Positions 1 through 11,930 of a stretch of 64,000 nucleotides of DNA are shown piece after piece (position 1 is the first letter of the stretch; each line of letters opens with the position of its first letter). The notes beneath the pieces were generated by a model. The model did no database searches, was not told the origin of the DNA, and worked only from the letters and a program-made list of their open reading frames with translations. The DNA comes from Cunninghamia lanceolata (taxonomy: Eukaryota; Streptophyta; Pinopsida; Cupressales; Cupressaceae). Made by a program: the position numbers and the translations under genes. The DNA lies in NCBI GenBank assembly GCA_027924645.1, contig BSBN01001753.1, positions 1,178,001 through 1,242,000 on the forward strand, read 5' to 3'.

Positions 1-1159
1 CCACAACAATCACCGAAGACACGCTTAAGGGTTAGGATAGTCTCAGATCCACTCCCTGCCTACTCAGAGGACTTTTGAAAATGACAGGATTGTGCAATCT
101 CCTCGAGAAATACACCATCCCTACCTTCTGCGGAAGGGCTTAAAATAAAAGGATATGCATGATATCCTGCCTCCATAGAGGACTTAAGTGATTGTAGTAG
201 ATTCAAGCTTTACAAACACACTTTGCTAGCATCTAAATCAAATAGCTTACCTTATATATGCCCCCACCTTAAGGTGGTTGATATCATGTACCGATATCAA
301 GCACATTAAGGTAGGAAGAAAACACACAAGGGAACATGAGCTCCTCGCAAATCCCATGCCCCCTAGAGGTGACATGTACTTTATGATCACCAAATGTTCC
401 CACAAATACACAATTTCCTACAAGAAAAGGTGTTAGTATCCATTAAATCATGATAAACAATAGTGCATGTAATCATTCACATAGAGAGCCAAGATTATAC
501 TATGGATTCAGAGACCGAGTATAACCATTGGGCTATACCGCAGAAATCCCAAAACTGAGTGTAAGCAAGGCGAGATTCAAAGATAAATAAGGTGCATGAA
601 GCAACAGTATTGTTATGTTTTGTAAGTGCGATAAGACAACATCAAGATCACACAGAGTGATTCTACTAGCCAAGCGTCGGATAATATATATCAACCCCAT
701 CATCATGTATGGACTAGGTCCATTTTTTGATTTCTCATTGAAGGGACACTAGGTCTGTATCAGTATAATTTATTTTTCGTCATCTGCCCGCTAGGTAGAG
801 CCACTAGAGGAAGGTAAACAATAAATCAAGAGAGGAGAACAAGTAGCTTAGGGACAGTCATGTAGGAGGGTGCCCCCAAGTCACCAACCACAACGCTATG
901 TCCCTAAGACACAACACACAATAATGAAAATAGAGGAGAAGCAATATAGAAGAATGATGATACAAATAGAAGGTCACAACAGAGGCAGTCTCCCAGTATC
1001 CTTGACCTTAAAAGAGAATCAAGGGTCATCCCAGGAGGCCTAAACAACACATCACGGGGGAAGCACAACATGAGACGGGAGGTCACATACATGAGTTGAT
1101 TATGCTATGACATAGGTGACCACTAGGGTTAGAAATACTTACCTATAGGGACAACCAAA
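1..1159. other. No gene seen; probable retroelement interior
   Basis: AT-rich DNA with only short, unconvincing reading frames on both strands. It lies downstream, in the minus-strand sense, of the broken ORF at 1160-2131, so it is probably more interior (or the far LTR) of the same LTR element, which runs off the left edge. I see no domain, RNA gene or terminal repeat here. Confidence 0.4.
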
Positions 1160-2131
1160 CTAGTAGTCGTTACATATCTTGATCTTTACTTTAATGGTTA
1201 AGGCTTTATCTCTTCCTCTTTCTTCCATAGTTTCATAAGTTTTTGAGGTTATCCTTGTAGGAAAGTTGTCTATTAATAATGGTAGAGAGGGGATATCACA
1301 ATTTTCTGTGTCGGGTAAATGTGGTGGTGTAGGTACTTTTATAATACCCTTTCCAGTTGAGTGATGTTGTTGAGGAACCTGAAAAGTGCTCATTTCAGTC
1401 CATATATAGGGTGTTGGAATACCTTGGGTTTGAGGGATAGTTTGTTCTTCAATATCATGTGAAATTTAATTGTTTTCCAAGGTATGTGAAGATTTAGGTA
1501 AGGATTCATGATATGTTTCTTTGTTTAAGATGTAATTGAGAAGTTCTTGAACATCGGATGGTAAAGTTTCAGTTTCAACAGGTTGAAGCAAATGTTCACA
1601 AAGGGAATCTGCATCATCCAATGCTTCATCCTAGCCAAGGAGAGTAGGAAGGGATGGAAGAGTAGTGTTAAGGAATGTGTCAATGATATATTCTTCTTGT
1701 GCCAAAATATCCTCACTAAGTGGGGTTATGTTGGGACAAGTCTCTTTGTTTGATGAATCACCCATTGCTATATCGTTCTCATAGGTTTTAGAAAGGATGT
1801 CTATTATATCTTCATGAAACGAAGGGAGAGAGGGAACGATGTTTTCACTACTACTTTCCCCATGGTTATTTTCAGAAATGAAATTAGTGAGATTTTCCAA
1901 GATTGAAGGGAAAACACCCACGATAGTGAGAAAACTTTCAAAGTAGGCTATTGTTCGAAGGATATCACAGGTAGTGCTCACGTTCATGTCAATACCATAG
2001 ATGTATGCAATTTGATGCAAGACTTGAGGATGTTTATCAGTGAATTTGCAAAAGTTATCATAATTCATATTGTACTCAAATAAATCTTCCAAAGATGAAT
2101 GATGAGAAGAATCCATGGTGTATGAATGCAA
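1160..2131 (-). pseudogene. Broken acidic ORF of LTR element A
   Basis: One reading frame runs from the ATG at 2131 to 1160 (about 324 codons) and is broken by at least two in-frame stops, at about 1631 and 1468. The product would be rich in Ser, Glu, Asp and Leu, with runs such as SSENIVPSLPSF near residue 95 and GKGIIKVPTPP near residue 265. There is no zinc knuckle, protease or reverse-transcriptase motif, so this is not a normal gag-pol. It sits downstream, in the minus sense, of an LTR and a PBS candidate. That position is typical of the single unassigned ORF of a non-autonomous LTR element. Frame continuity across the stops is visible; the retroelement assignment is inferred. Function unknown. 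Confidence 0.45.
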
Positions 2132-2898
2132 AACTATGTATGAAAATGACCTAAAATGCTAGATTTTTCAACTGTTTTCAATGCAAAGAAGTGAAAGAAG
2201 AGGTGTTGTAAGGAAATTGATTAGGGGAAGAAAATAATATGCCTAATATCATTCAAATAAAGAAATAATATCCTTGACAACACACCTTCGATGCAATCTT
2301 ATAATGATGACAAGTCAAAACCTAGTGAAAATACACTAAAATATGCAATTTTTCACCAATTTTCAATGCAAAGGCCCAATAAAAAGGGTGTTGTAAATAA
2401 TTTGAGGAGGGGAAGCAGATTATAACCCTAATAACATCTAATTAATGTAGAAAATTTCTTCACAACACACCTATGATGCAATTCTAGAGAGACGATAAGG
2501 CCAAAATCTAGTGAAAATGCAAGGTTTTCAAACCCTAGACATGAAATTTTGCAAGAAAACCACTATGATGAAACACTATAGCTAGAAATAAGTCCTAATG
2601 AGTGGTTTGAAAGGGTAGTAAAATATGAAACAAGATTTTGACTACAAACCCTAGCTAATGAAAAACTAGGTTATATGGAAAAATGCACAATTTCAAGCAC
2701 ATGTTCAAATCATTTGAATTAGTTGGCATTTAATTTCAACAAATTTATGTCATAATCATCATATCTGATTTAAAATACATAAATTCATCATTCATCATTC
2801 ATTTACGTTAATATTTCATGTTAAATTGATAAATGAATGAATGAAATGAATGTAAATCTGAAGTACAACACTCAGTAAGGTACAAAAAAATCTAAAAA
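2132..2898 (-). other. Untranslated leader between PBS and ORF of element A
   Basis: No coding potential. On the minus strand it would be the leader of element A between the PBS candidate and the acidic ORF. Similar phrases recur at about 2210-2300 and 2390-2480 (both mention 'gttgtaa..aa.ttga' followed by 'gggaag'), which suggests an old imperfect internal duplication. Confidence 0.3.
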
Positions 2899-2911
2899 CA
2901 TGGGTTCACCA
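2899..2911 (-). other. Primer-binding-site candidate of element A
   Basis: On the minus strand this reads TGGTGAACCCATG. It begins with the TGG expected to pair with a tRNA 3' CCA end and starts four bases inside the end of the LTR at 2915. Position and TGG start are seen; the primer tRNA is not identified. Confidence 0.45.
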
Positions 2912-2914
2912 AAA

Positions 2915-4142
2915 TGTTTAATATGAAAAGAGGGATGATGAGGTTATTAGTTTGTTTTAAGGGTTTATCATGATCCTCCTTTCACCACTAAACATTCAAG
3001 GACATTCAACCAAGTAGAGAATTCTACTATAGATCTCATGTCTCTTGGAACATAGGAGAAGATTGAAATTGTGTGAATTTGTTGTTCAATTAAGTCTAAT
3101 TATGTTCAAAACCCTAATTTCATGAAATCATAAACAAACGGATAAATTATGGAAAATGATCGCACATAGAGATATCAAATGACAACCAAATACATACAAG
3201 ATTTTGAAGTTCGGTGTGTGGAAAAGTCAGGGACTAATGAGTGGGCACCCTAGTCCAGTGTACCTATTTTTGTCAAGATCTCTAAATAATGTCTGCAACT
3301 TGTTCCCGCTGTCACAAAGATTTCTCTGCTTTAGAGTCCAGAGGACTAATGAGTGGGTGCCCAAGTCCAAGCCCTAGTTTTCTTCTCAGATCTACAATTC
3401 TGACAGTCTGAACTGCTCTCCTGCAACTCCACTTCTTTCACTTCTGAAATAGGTGTAACCTACAATCACAGAAAAGTGGGTTGGGGGTTGTGGTGTTTAG
3501 AGGCTTGCCTCGGTCAAGCCCCAGAGAGACATTCAAGTCTTCCGAACACCATTGTCAGATAAAGAGTGCATATCCCTGTGGGATAGAAGAAAAATCTAAA
3601 TGATAAATGATAGGAAACACAATTGATATCACCTTGTAGTGTAGATCTCATGGAAGGAAGATGCTCTTCATGCCATGAGGAGATGGATGCCAAATCTGCA
3701 AATACAAACACAATAACAACACAAAATACTACTCTGCAGCACAATGAATGCCTTGAATCACTTTCACATAAGCTTGTAGATCAAAAATGCCATCTAGTTT
3801 ACAAATGAATCACTAACCATGCTTATATATGGAACTACAAACATTCCCACTAAGATTCATAATTCAAACTTGAGATGTCAGCATAGGACCTAATAACGTT
3901 CATAAAACTGACACCCAAAAATAGGTCCTGCCCTAAAATAGGGCAGGACTTGGGTGTAGTCCTCCCCCCTATTTCAGGCAGGATTCATGCTAGATACATC
4001 CCATAGGTCCCATTTGCCATGAAACTTTAGGGTTTTCTCATTGGGAGTCACCATTAACATGCAAAATGACCTAAATGCACTTTAAAAGACCCGGGAGCTA
4101 AACCTTAAGAGGGAAAAGCCCTCAAGGGGACATTTTCTAACA
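2915..4142 (-). repeat. LTR of element A (about 1.23 kb)
   Basis: On the minus strand this begins TGTTAGAAAATG and ends CATATTAAACA, the TG...CA ends of an LTR. A PBS candidate lies just inside. Its outer end abuts a Ty3 reverse-transcriptase frame that stops abruptly at 4143, as expected if the element inserted there. It contains a strong hairpin (3911-3957) and two copies of a GACTAATGAGTGGG phrase (about 3234 and 3343). Only one LTR is in the window, so identity with a partner and a target duplication cannot be checked. Confidence 0.55.
3911..3957. repeat. Large perfect-stem hairpin in LTR A
   Basis: The arms GTCCTGCCCTA (3925-3935) and TAGGGCAGGAC (3939-3949) pair perfectly over 11 bp with a 3-nt loop. 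Outer arms ACACCCAA (3911-3918) and TTGGGTGT (3950-3957) add 8 bp, leaving a one-sided 6-nt bulge. It lies in the first ~230 bp of the LTR in the minus sense (U3 side). Confidence 0.8.
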
Positions 4143-5400
4143 TAACAGCCATAAATGTTCTTCCTTTGTCTTACTGAAAATCAAAATATCATCCAAGTAT
4201 ACAATGACAAACTTACCCAAAAATTTCTTCAAAACTTCATTCATCAACCTCATGAAAGTATTCGGTGCATTAGTCAATCCAAAAGGCATCACCAACCATT
4301 CATACAATCCTTCATTTATCTTGAATGCAGTCTTCCACTCATCTCCTTCTCTTATCCTGATCTGATGATATCCACTCTTCAAGTCTATCTTTGTGAAATA
4401 CTTTGTTCCACTCAAGCAGTCCATGATGTCATCCATCCTTGGCAATGGAAATCTATACTTAACAGTGATCTTGTTGATTGCTCTAGAGTATGTACATATC
4501 CTCCATTCTCCATCTTTCTTTGGTGCGAGTACTGCAGGTACCGCACATGGGCTTAAACTTTCTCTGATCAATCCTTTCCTCAACAATTCTTGTATCTGTC
4601 TATTTAGCTCTGCATTCTTTGATGATGTCATCCTATGTGCTGCTTTGTTAGGCAAACTAGCTCCTAGTATAAGGTCCATATGATGACTGATACTTCAGAT
4701 TGGTGGAAATCCTTCAAGTGCATTATCTGATATGATGTTTTCATACGCTGTCAACAATTCAGTTATCTACTTTGGCAGTGGTTCTTCTTTTCTAGTAACA
4801 ACCTCTACACTTAAGGTTCTGCACTTCTTAGGAATCAAAGTAAAACATAGATTCTCATGTCTCAATCCATCCAGAAATTTTCTTCCATCAACCAAACAAA
4901 TTATAGCATTCCCACATACTTCACTCTTAGGTTCATCTTCCAAAGGTATCAAGATATGTTTCTACCCATTTGATGTTATAGTATAAGTATTCTTTCTCCC
5001 ATCATGTATAGTCTTCCTATCATATTGTCATGGTCTCCCCAACAATATATGACATACATCAATCGGCATAATATCACACAATACCTCATCATTATAAGAT
5101 CCTATATGAAATTTCACCAAACAATGTTCACTCACCAGTACCTTGTGTTCATCTTGAATCCATGCTATCTTGGAGGGCTTAGGGTGTTTCAATCTCTCCA
5201 AGTTCATCTTAGTTGCCATCTCCTCTGAAACCAAATTATTAGTATTATCACTATCAATGATAACCTGACAACATTTACCTCCTGATTTGCATCTGGTCTG
5301 GAACAAACTTTTCCTTTGCAGTGGTTCCTCAGTTGTCTCTGCTTGAAATAATGCTCTCCTCATGACTAATGATTCTCCTTTCTCTAGCTTTCTGACTTGT
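4143..5400 (-). pseudogene. Ty3/gypsy pol fragment: protease and truncated RT
   Basis: A single minus-strand frame from about 5400 to 4143, broken by several stops (about 5028, 4767 and others). The protease comes first: the retropepsin-like part around 5270-5030 ends CHILLGRP. The usual D-S/T-G active site reads IIDSDN, so the catalytic Gly is lost. Then comes reverse transcriptase with [10 protein letters not shown], the [15 protein letters not shown] palm motif, MPFGLTNAP and the catalytic YLDD (about residues 164-167 of the stretch at 4679-4137). The frame ends a few residues later where element A begins, so RNase H and integrase are missing. This is an ordinary plant Ty3 family; the lineage was not resolved. 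The gag at 7868-8923 is the upstream part of the same element. Confidence 0.9.
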
Positions 5401-7867
5401 TGACACCTTCAAATTTTGCGAATTTGAAGTGTCTATACTCTTTCTAGGTGTTGACAAAGGCCAGGCCGACGTGCTACTCAATCTACCCTGGAGGCTGCCT
5501 TTGTCGATTAAAATCTTGCAACTCAGGCATCACCTTGCAAATCTGGTTGGTGGAATATTTTTTGGCACATTTGGTAGCATGTCTATTCAGTTTCGTGCTC
5601 CCGGGACGAGTTCTGATGGGGTATTTAATTATTTTCTGACTGCGACTGGGCTAAATTTAGCATTCTAAAAAATTTTAAATCTTGCAATTCTGATGGCGAC
5701 CCATTTCTTAATTTGGTCTCAAACCTCTCCAGTTCTAGTTTCATCCAAATCAGAGACCATATGATGCATTATTTTAATGCATACCAGTTGCATCGAACTC
5801 ATCGAGCGGGTCAGTTTACAAAGGAGGTCCCTGAATTCTTCAGACGATGTGGATTATGAGGAAATGGGTTTTCTCTGAATAATTGATTGTGCCCCTGTGC
5901 AAATTTTTGTGGTCTTCAGATGCCTGGTTTGCTCACAGTGAAATGGCGTTGTCTGCCTGGAAAAGAGAAATTAAATGTTTGCCAAAGTACTAATGTTAAA
6001 AATGCAATATTCAAAAGAAAAATTTTATGAGCATTCTTAATAGCTTAAACGAAATATTTTTGAAGGCAAATATTATAAGGAGGTTTTATAAACTTTATAT
6101 TATAAAGTTTATGAAGTAAACAAGGGTACTTTGCTGCATTTCGCAGCATCGCATGCCTCTTTCCCCTGCCTCCAAAGGCAGTTGCGATGGTGCGAAATGC
6201 CCATCTTTGGGTAGTTTAGAGCCTGCAAACTGGTTGGTATGAAGATTTAAGGTGGTTCTTTCTCCTTTGAGCTGTTTTTAGGGGACTCTGAGTGGTTTTA
6301 GGCAGGGATTGGGTTGCAAAATAAATGTTGATCACGTTTTTTTCTCTTCAGGGAAATTTTTAGAGGTATTTTAGGGCCAAAAAATGTTGTTCCAGGTGGG
6401 AAAATCCTCCTATGATCATTCCTAATGCATTGGCAAGGTTTTTAAGGCTATTTGCAAGGATTTCTAGTTGCTAGAAGAGTGAAAAACGTATGGTATTGAC
6501 TGAAAACGACCCAGAAATGACAGAGTTGGGCGAAAATTTGAAGTGGATGTTGTTGCGATTTTTCTTCTGAGCTGAGTTCGATCATGGAAGAGCTAGAGGA
6601 GAGGTCTTAGGGCTCTTATCGCAGCCGTGTAGAGGAAGGAAGAGTCTCCAGCGACGGTTGTGCGACAGTGCAAAATGTTGTCGGCAGTCAAAGTAAAAGG
6701 GGAAAATTAAATTAGAACATTAGGCGTTATGTTTTATTATTTATTTTTGATTTCCCCTTTTCTGCTATATTTTATTAGTGTCCTCAGGCCCATTCAAGGA
6801 AAATTGTAATGAAAATATCTCACCTACCTCCATATTATAGTTAATTTTAGGGCAACATGTTCTGGTGCCTATAAGAACATGTTGTTGCTCATTGTAAGGT
6901 TGTTGGAGGTTGGGATATTTTGAGCTTTGAAAAGGAAATACATGCTTTGACAGGCTACCCTATTTATGTGTTGTAAGTTTCAGTTTTCATGTAGATTGTG
7001 TTTTCCATAAGCTGTCAATCAGTTTCAAGTTGCAGTATATGAGTAATGTTGTAGGCATGTGTTTTTGCTAACTATCTCCACTGTTATTTGCATTTTTCTT
7101 TTGAACTAAATAGCCAAGGGTTGTCTAAATTCTTGAATGCACACTTGATGTATTGCATATTTGATCTCTTACTTCTGTTCAAGGAATAGATTAAATGTTT
7201 TAGGTCAAATATGGAGAAAAATGTTTTATGACAGGGATATTTATAAGTAGAGTTAGCATGAATACTTATTCTTGGGTGCTTTCTGTAAGGCAGAAACAAG
7301 TGAACCCTCTAAAATTGTATGTTTATGCAGCTATTTAAAATACTCTACATGTTAAAATTTGACTCTGCACCTTGAGATAGGCACCGATTAGAAGTTAGAA
7401 AGATTTTATGAATCAAAACCCTAATCTTACAACCAAAACATCAAAACAAAAAACTATTTTATCATTAGTAAACTTTAGAAATTTTAGGAGTAGGGTTTTA
7501 GTTGCATGTTCTTAGATTTAACCAATGACATAGTCCAAGAATATTGCCAGTCTAGGGTTTATCCAACAAATCTTGGTGCATGCCTGAGAACATTCTACCT
7601 CGTACTGAAAAGCTACATCTATTGGTTGTGAAAGAGGGATACCCCCTAGGTGCGGTAGAACCTAAAGTACAAGGGAGACAAGTGCAAACAATCTCCCAAT
7701 TTTGTTGGCCAAGTCCTACAGTAAACCTGATCATAAGAATTGGCAAACCTTTAGGGTTTACTGTCTACTGATTTGGGGACCAACACAACTGAACTAGGTG
7801 ATCCAATAGGTTCTTCCACCGCATAAGCTACTCTTTCATTGTTCTTTGTCCTCTTGCTTGTACTTCC
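5401..7867. other. No gene seen; probable insertion between gag and protease
   Basis: In the Ty3 element the zinc knuckle should lie a few hundred bases from protease, but here they are about 2.5 kb apart. The stretch is not coding. It starts near a TGTTGACACC (5399-5408), an LTR-like 5' end, and carries a 9-bp-stem hairpin at 5407-5429 and an 11-bp-stem hairpin at 6853-6884. A solo LTR or other insertion is likely, but I could not fix the right boundary or a target duplication. About 7560-7867 may again be decayed gag-protease linker. Confidence 0.4.
6853..6884. repeat. Hairpin, 11-bp perfect stem
   Basis: CAACATGTTCT (6853-6863) and AGAACATGTTG (6874-6884) are perfect inverted repeats around a 10-nt loop that contains CCTATA. 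It sits inside the unassigned insertion between gag and protease and may be part of an LTR promoter/R region; that reading is inference. Confidence 0.75.
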
Positions 7868-8923
7868 TTAATGACATTCAAATGCTATGTGTCCTTCACC
7901 TCCACACTTAAAACAAGTTCCTCTGAATGATCTCTTGTCAAACCCCCTTTCATCTCTCTTGTATCCTTCATTGTGGTAAGAATTATGATTCCCTCTGTTG
8001 TTGCGGTAGAAGCATCTGTCATCTCTCTGGTATGAATTGTTATCTCTGTCTTCCTTCTTGTATGGACTACTTTGTTGGCTTTGCTCCGCATAAGGTCTTT
8101 CTCCTCCAGAATATGTTCTACCTCTTTGAAATTTACCTCCTCTACCTCTATGTCTCTGCTCATGCTTTTTATTCAACTTGTTTTCAACTTTCAATACAAA
8201 CTAATATGCTTCCTCTATTGTTGTCATCCTAACCAGACTTAGTTCTTCTTGAATGTTCATCCTCAATCCATTTATGTATCTTGCCACTTTCTCCTTGCTT
8301 GCTTCATTATGTCTAGTCCTTATGATCATCTTATGAAACTCTTCAGTATACTCCACATATTTCTCCTTTTGCCTTAGGTTTTGTAGTCTCTTCAACAGTT
8401 CCAACTCATAGTCAGCAGGTATGAATTGATTCTTCAACTTTGTCACCATCCTATCCCATTATATGATCTTCTCTTTTCCTCTCCTATTCCTATCTAATTG
8501 AACTTCTTTCCACGAAATAGTAGCATGTCCTTTCAACTTAGTTTTTGTAAATCTCACGTTCTCTGTATCTTCAATTTCTTCATATTCAAAGTATTCTTCC
8601 AAGTCATTTATCCAGTCAATCAATTCCTCATGATTTAAATTTCTAGTATAGTTCGATACTTCTACTCTAGGTCTCTTTCCAATTTTAGAAATAGCTTTCA
8701 ACATCTTCACCTGATCAGATTCTTCTTCTTCTAAGGCTTCTTCATTTTGGTCGGTTGATTGAAATTCTTCATCATCATTTTTGGCATCATGTCTAGTGTT
8801 TAGTCCTCTTCTTCTATCTTCTTCTACAACATCCAATCAAACTTTCATTGTCCTCATCATCTCAATCATTTCTTCCATTCTTCTAGCAACATTAGCCATA
8901 GCAGGCATCCTCCTCGGCGGCAT
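7868..8923 (-). pseudogene. Ty3/gypsy gag with zinc knuckle
   Basis: One frame runs from the ATG at 8923 (MPPRRMPAMANV) to 7868 and is broken by in-frame stops at about 8837, 8459 and 8201. The middle shows the retrotransposon gag pattern: DWINDLEEYFEYEE, then KLKNQFIPADYELELLKRLQ and a YTEEFHKM stretch. A basic Arg/Gly/Ser-rich region follows, and then the CCHC knuckle CFKCGGEGHIAFEC (C-x2-C-x4-H-x4-C). The PBS at 9092-9107 and LTR at 9113-9937 lie directly upstream, and the decayed protease-RT lies downstream. It is the structural protein of the same element and is non-functional here. Confidence 0.9.
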
Positions 8924-9091
8924 CTCTTCCTAGGATCTGGTGCAACTGCTTCAATTCGGTGATCTGACTACAAAGCTGCAACTGCCTCACGATCGGTGCT
9001 CTATTGACAAACACAAGTAGACTGCCTTAGGTCAACGATCTATTCACCACAAGATCTTCTAGAATGCCTTCACTTCCCAAAGGATTCAAAA

Positions 9092-9107
9092 CTTCACTTT
9101 GATACCA
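9092..9107 (-). other. PBS, initiator tRNA-Met type
   Basis: The minus strand reads TGGTATCAAAGTGAAG. TGGTATCA is the start of the PBS that plant LTR elements use with initiator tRNA-Met. It lies 5 bp inside the LTR end at 9113 and about 170 bp upstream of the gag start, as expected. Confidence 0.8.
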
Positions 9108-9112
9108 CTTGG

Positions 9113-9937
9113 TGCAGTCATGGTAAGAGGGTTCAAAGAATGAACTTTCCAAACCATGCAGCTATAGTAAACACAATGGAAACAACACAAGTATAGAATG
9201 CAATGGAAGATTCAAATATTCAGTATATCAAATAAATGTAATTCTCATATGCTTGCAACATGCGGGCTACAATCAAAGGGTTCACAGGCCTACTTTTCAG
9301 GTTACAACAGATATGGAAGATATGGCATTGAAGTGCCTAACCTGAAAAGAATCTCACTTCTAAAACTATATAAATCATATCATAGAACTACTACTTCCTA
9401 ATGCATCTAGGAGATCTATATATACCATCTTCAAGCTCATAGAATCCTTTGTGTCGGCCACAAGAGGTTACAACTCTGATGAAAGATGTAACGTGTAGAA
9501 ACAAGTAGGTCGGCCTACAACATATGGTATTGTTCCGCAAATGAATGAAACTTGGTGTGGACCTCAAGAAAGGTCTATCTGATCCTTATGTGTCATGTAT
9601 GATGTTCCATTAGGCTCCGTAAGTTATGGAAATGCTTCACAAACCTTCTCCTTCAACTATCTTCTTGAATGCTTTACTCTATAAAAGTTGATGATCTTCT
9701 AGTAGCGATAACTTTCTAGAAACAAATCCAAATCACTTGAAATATGAATATGATGTAGATGACACTATGTAGATGCTAAGTCCTACTCTGTGACCTCTTA
9801 TATGAATATGTGGTAAAATGCGGTACAAAATGTTGAAACTACAAATGACTGAATTGAACTGAAAATGAAAGAAAACAAAAGGATGCAAATATTTTTGGTT
9901 GATGCAAGATTGTTCTACAACCTGGGATGTTCCTGCA
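9113..9937 (-). repeat. 5' LTR of the Ty3/gypsy element
   Basis: On the minus strand the segment starts TGCAGGAACATC and ends CCATGACTGCA, giving TG...CA ends inside a short TGCAG/CTGCA inversion. The tRNA-Met PBS and gag follow directly. The outer end at 9937 is set by the terminal match and is not confirmed by a second LTR, which is absent because the element is truncated at 4143. Confidence 0.65.
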
Positions 9938-10978
9938 CCAAGAGGACAAGTCCTAAACAAGACTACATGCTACACCAACAGAGGACCCATGCCTTGCAAA
10001 CATTAACACTTGCTTAATTAGGTCCAAAACATCCTTCATAGCATCAAACATCAAGGAATTACATTTGCACACTCTGCTCATTTGAAAATAGGATAGCATA
10101 AAGCAAAGACATTTGAAACTTTAAGCAAAGACATTTAAAACTTGAAGCATAATGACCACAGCAACTTGAAAACCTTGTACAGTACTGGAAACAAGAAAAA
10201 TCTTCATGAATTTTTTTCAGATGAGTCTATAGGACTCATACAACATCTACAAACACTCCTTTACCTCCATACATCAAATATTTTGTGCCACACATCTTCA
10301 ATCATGAACATTGAGAACAACCTGTCATCTAGAACACACTGCAACATACTGTCATTGAGAAACTGAGCTTGCAGACCACCAAGAACTTTGAAACTGCAAG
10401 GAAGTATGTAATGCACATTCATGAACATGTTCAAAAAACCACAAAGCCAAACATTCACATCCAGAGGAATGCGGAGCATTCCAACAGGCCTTCAACACCA
10501 GCTCACTCTGCTAGAACACATGTTGGTACTCTACCATGCATAACTTTCACAACAAAAGGACAAATGATCTGAAGCTTTGGGATTATGACCTTCACTGCAC
10601 CCTAAACATAATTCCAGAACTACATGGCCATATCTGCAAATGTGGAGGAATTCAGAGAATTCTATTGTCGTATAGTAGTTGTCTTCAACACTGTCTTCAA
10701 ACTGCAAAACACTCTTCCGATAATCCAATCATCATGAAACTTGTATCAGGCCACTAGTAACATCTTCTCATCATTAACAACACATCAGATCATCTTAGTG
10801 TTTCTAATTCCCATATTAATATAACTTTATATTCAATTCTACATTGATCAAGGCATGACATCCAACCATGAACTATATCTTCCTATCTGGATGGGACATG
10901 ACATCCAACCACGAATACCATCACACATCCAAGATAGTGTTGACATCAATGACAACCCTAGGAACCATATGTGTAACA
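9938..10978. other. No gene seen
   Basis: AT-rich stretch with short open frames on both strands and no recognisable motif. A 20-bp phrase built on ATGACATCCAACCA occurs at about 10854 and 10887. Sequence matching the PPR segment at 18194 begins at about 10979. Confidence 0.4.
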
Positions 10979-10989
10979 AGACAAGTCTC

Positions 10990-11930
10990 ACGAATTGTTT
11001 GACATAATGCTTTCAAGAAATTTGGTCTCTTGGATTGCAATCTTCACAAGGTATGCACAAAATGGATGTGTCAAAAATACTTTAGAAACTTTCAAGTAAA
11101 TGCAATTTTTAGATGTGAATCCAAGTTCCACAACCATCCCTAGCATCCTCTCACCCTATGCTAAAATGAGAGCTTTGAAACAAAGGTTTGGACATCCATT
11201 TGAACACCTTATAGTGGAAGGATTTTTGTAAGATATTATAGTTGGAAATGCTCTGATAGACATGTTTGCAAAATGTTTCCAAGGTGCATGCATTGATTTA
11301 ACAAAATGCCCCAAAGAAACATAGTCTCTAGGCATGCAATGATTGTAAGATATGCACAAAATGTATGTGTTGAAAAGACTTTAAAAGCCTCACAGAAAAT
11401 GCAATTGGGAGGTGTAAAGCCAAACTGCTCAACCCCTAGATGCATCATTGAACTGTTTGATAATGATTCTCAAAGAGATGTCATCTCATGGAATGCAATG
11501 ATTGCGGGATACACACAATATAGATTTGTTGAAGGTGCTTTAGAAACTTCCAACCAAATGTGAGTGCAGGATATTCACAAAATGGGTTTATTGAAAAGGC
11601 CTTGGAAACTTTCAAGAAATGCAACTGGTGGGTGTAAAACTAGATCCTACAACCTTTGTGAGCTTTCTCCTAGCCTATGCTCAAATGGAAACTTTAGAAC
11701 AGGGTATGAAAATCCATGTAAGCATAATTTAAAGCGGATCTTTGTTAGGTGACTTAGTTGTCAATGCCTTGATAGACATGTATGAAATATGCAGAAACAT
11801 ATACAAGGCACATAAACTATTTGACATAATGCACCAAAGAAATGTGGTCTCATGATATGCAATGAATGTGAGATATGTAAAAAATGAGACGTGTTCCAAA
11901 GAATTTAGAAACTTTCACAATGAATGCAAT
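10990..11930 (+). pseudogene. PPR protein pseudogene, copy 1
   Basis: Several frames of broken PPR sequence. The best stretch (11306-11563) reads MPQRNIVSRHAMI, then KMQLGGVKPNCSTP, then SQRDVISWNAMIAGYTQ. These are the alternating PPR motifs of plant organelle RNA-binding proteins (PLS/DYW type), where SWNAMIAGY and MQLAGVKP phrases are typical. Stops and frameshifts occur every 50-90 codons, and parts of repeats are missing. The intact family recognises organellar transcripts for editing or processing; nothing suggests this copy works. The neighbours are LTR sequence to the right and no partner gene. Confidence 0.8.

Noticed and set aside
3925..3949. Transcription terminator
   Set aside because: The hairpin lies in a eukaryotic LTR without a T-tract, and intrinsic termination of this kind does not apply to plant nuclear genes.
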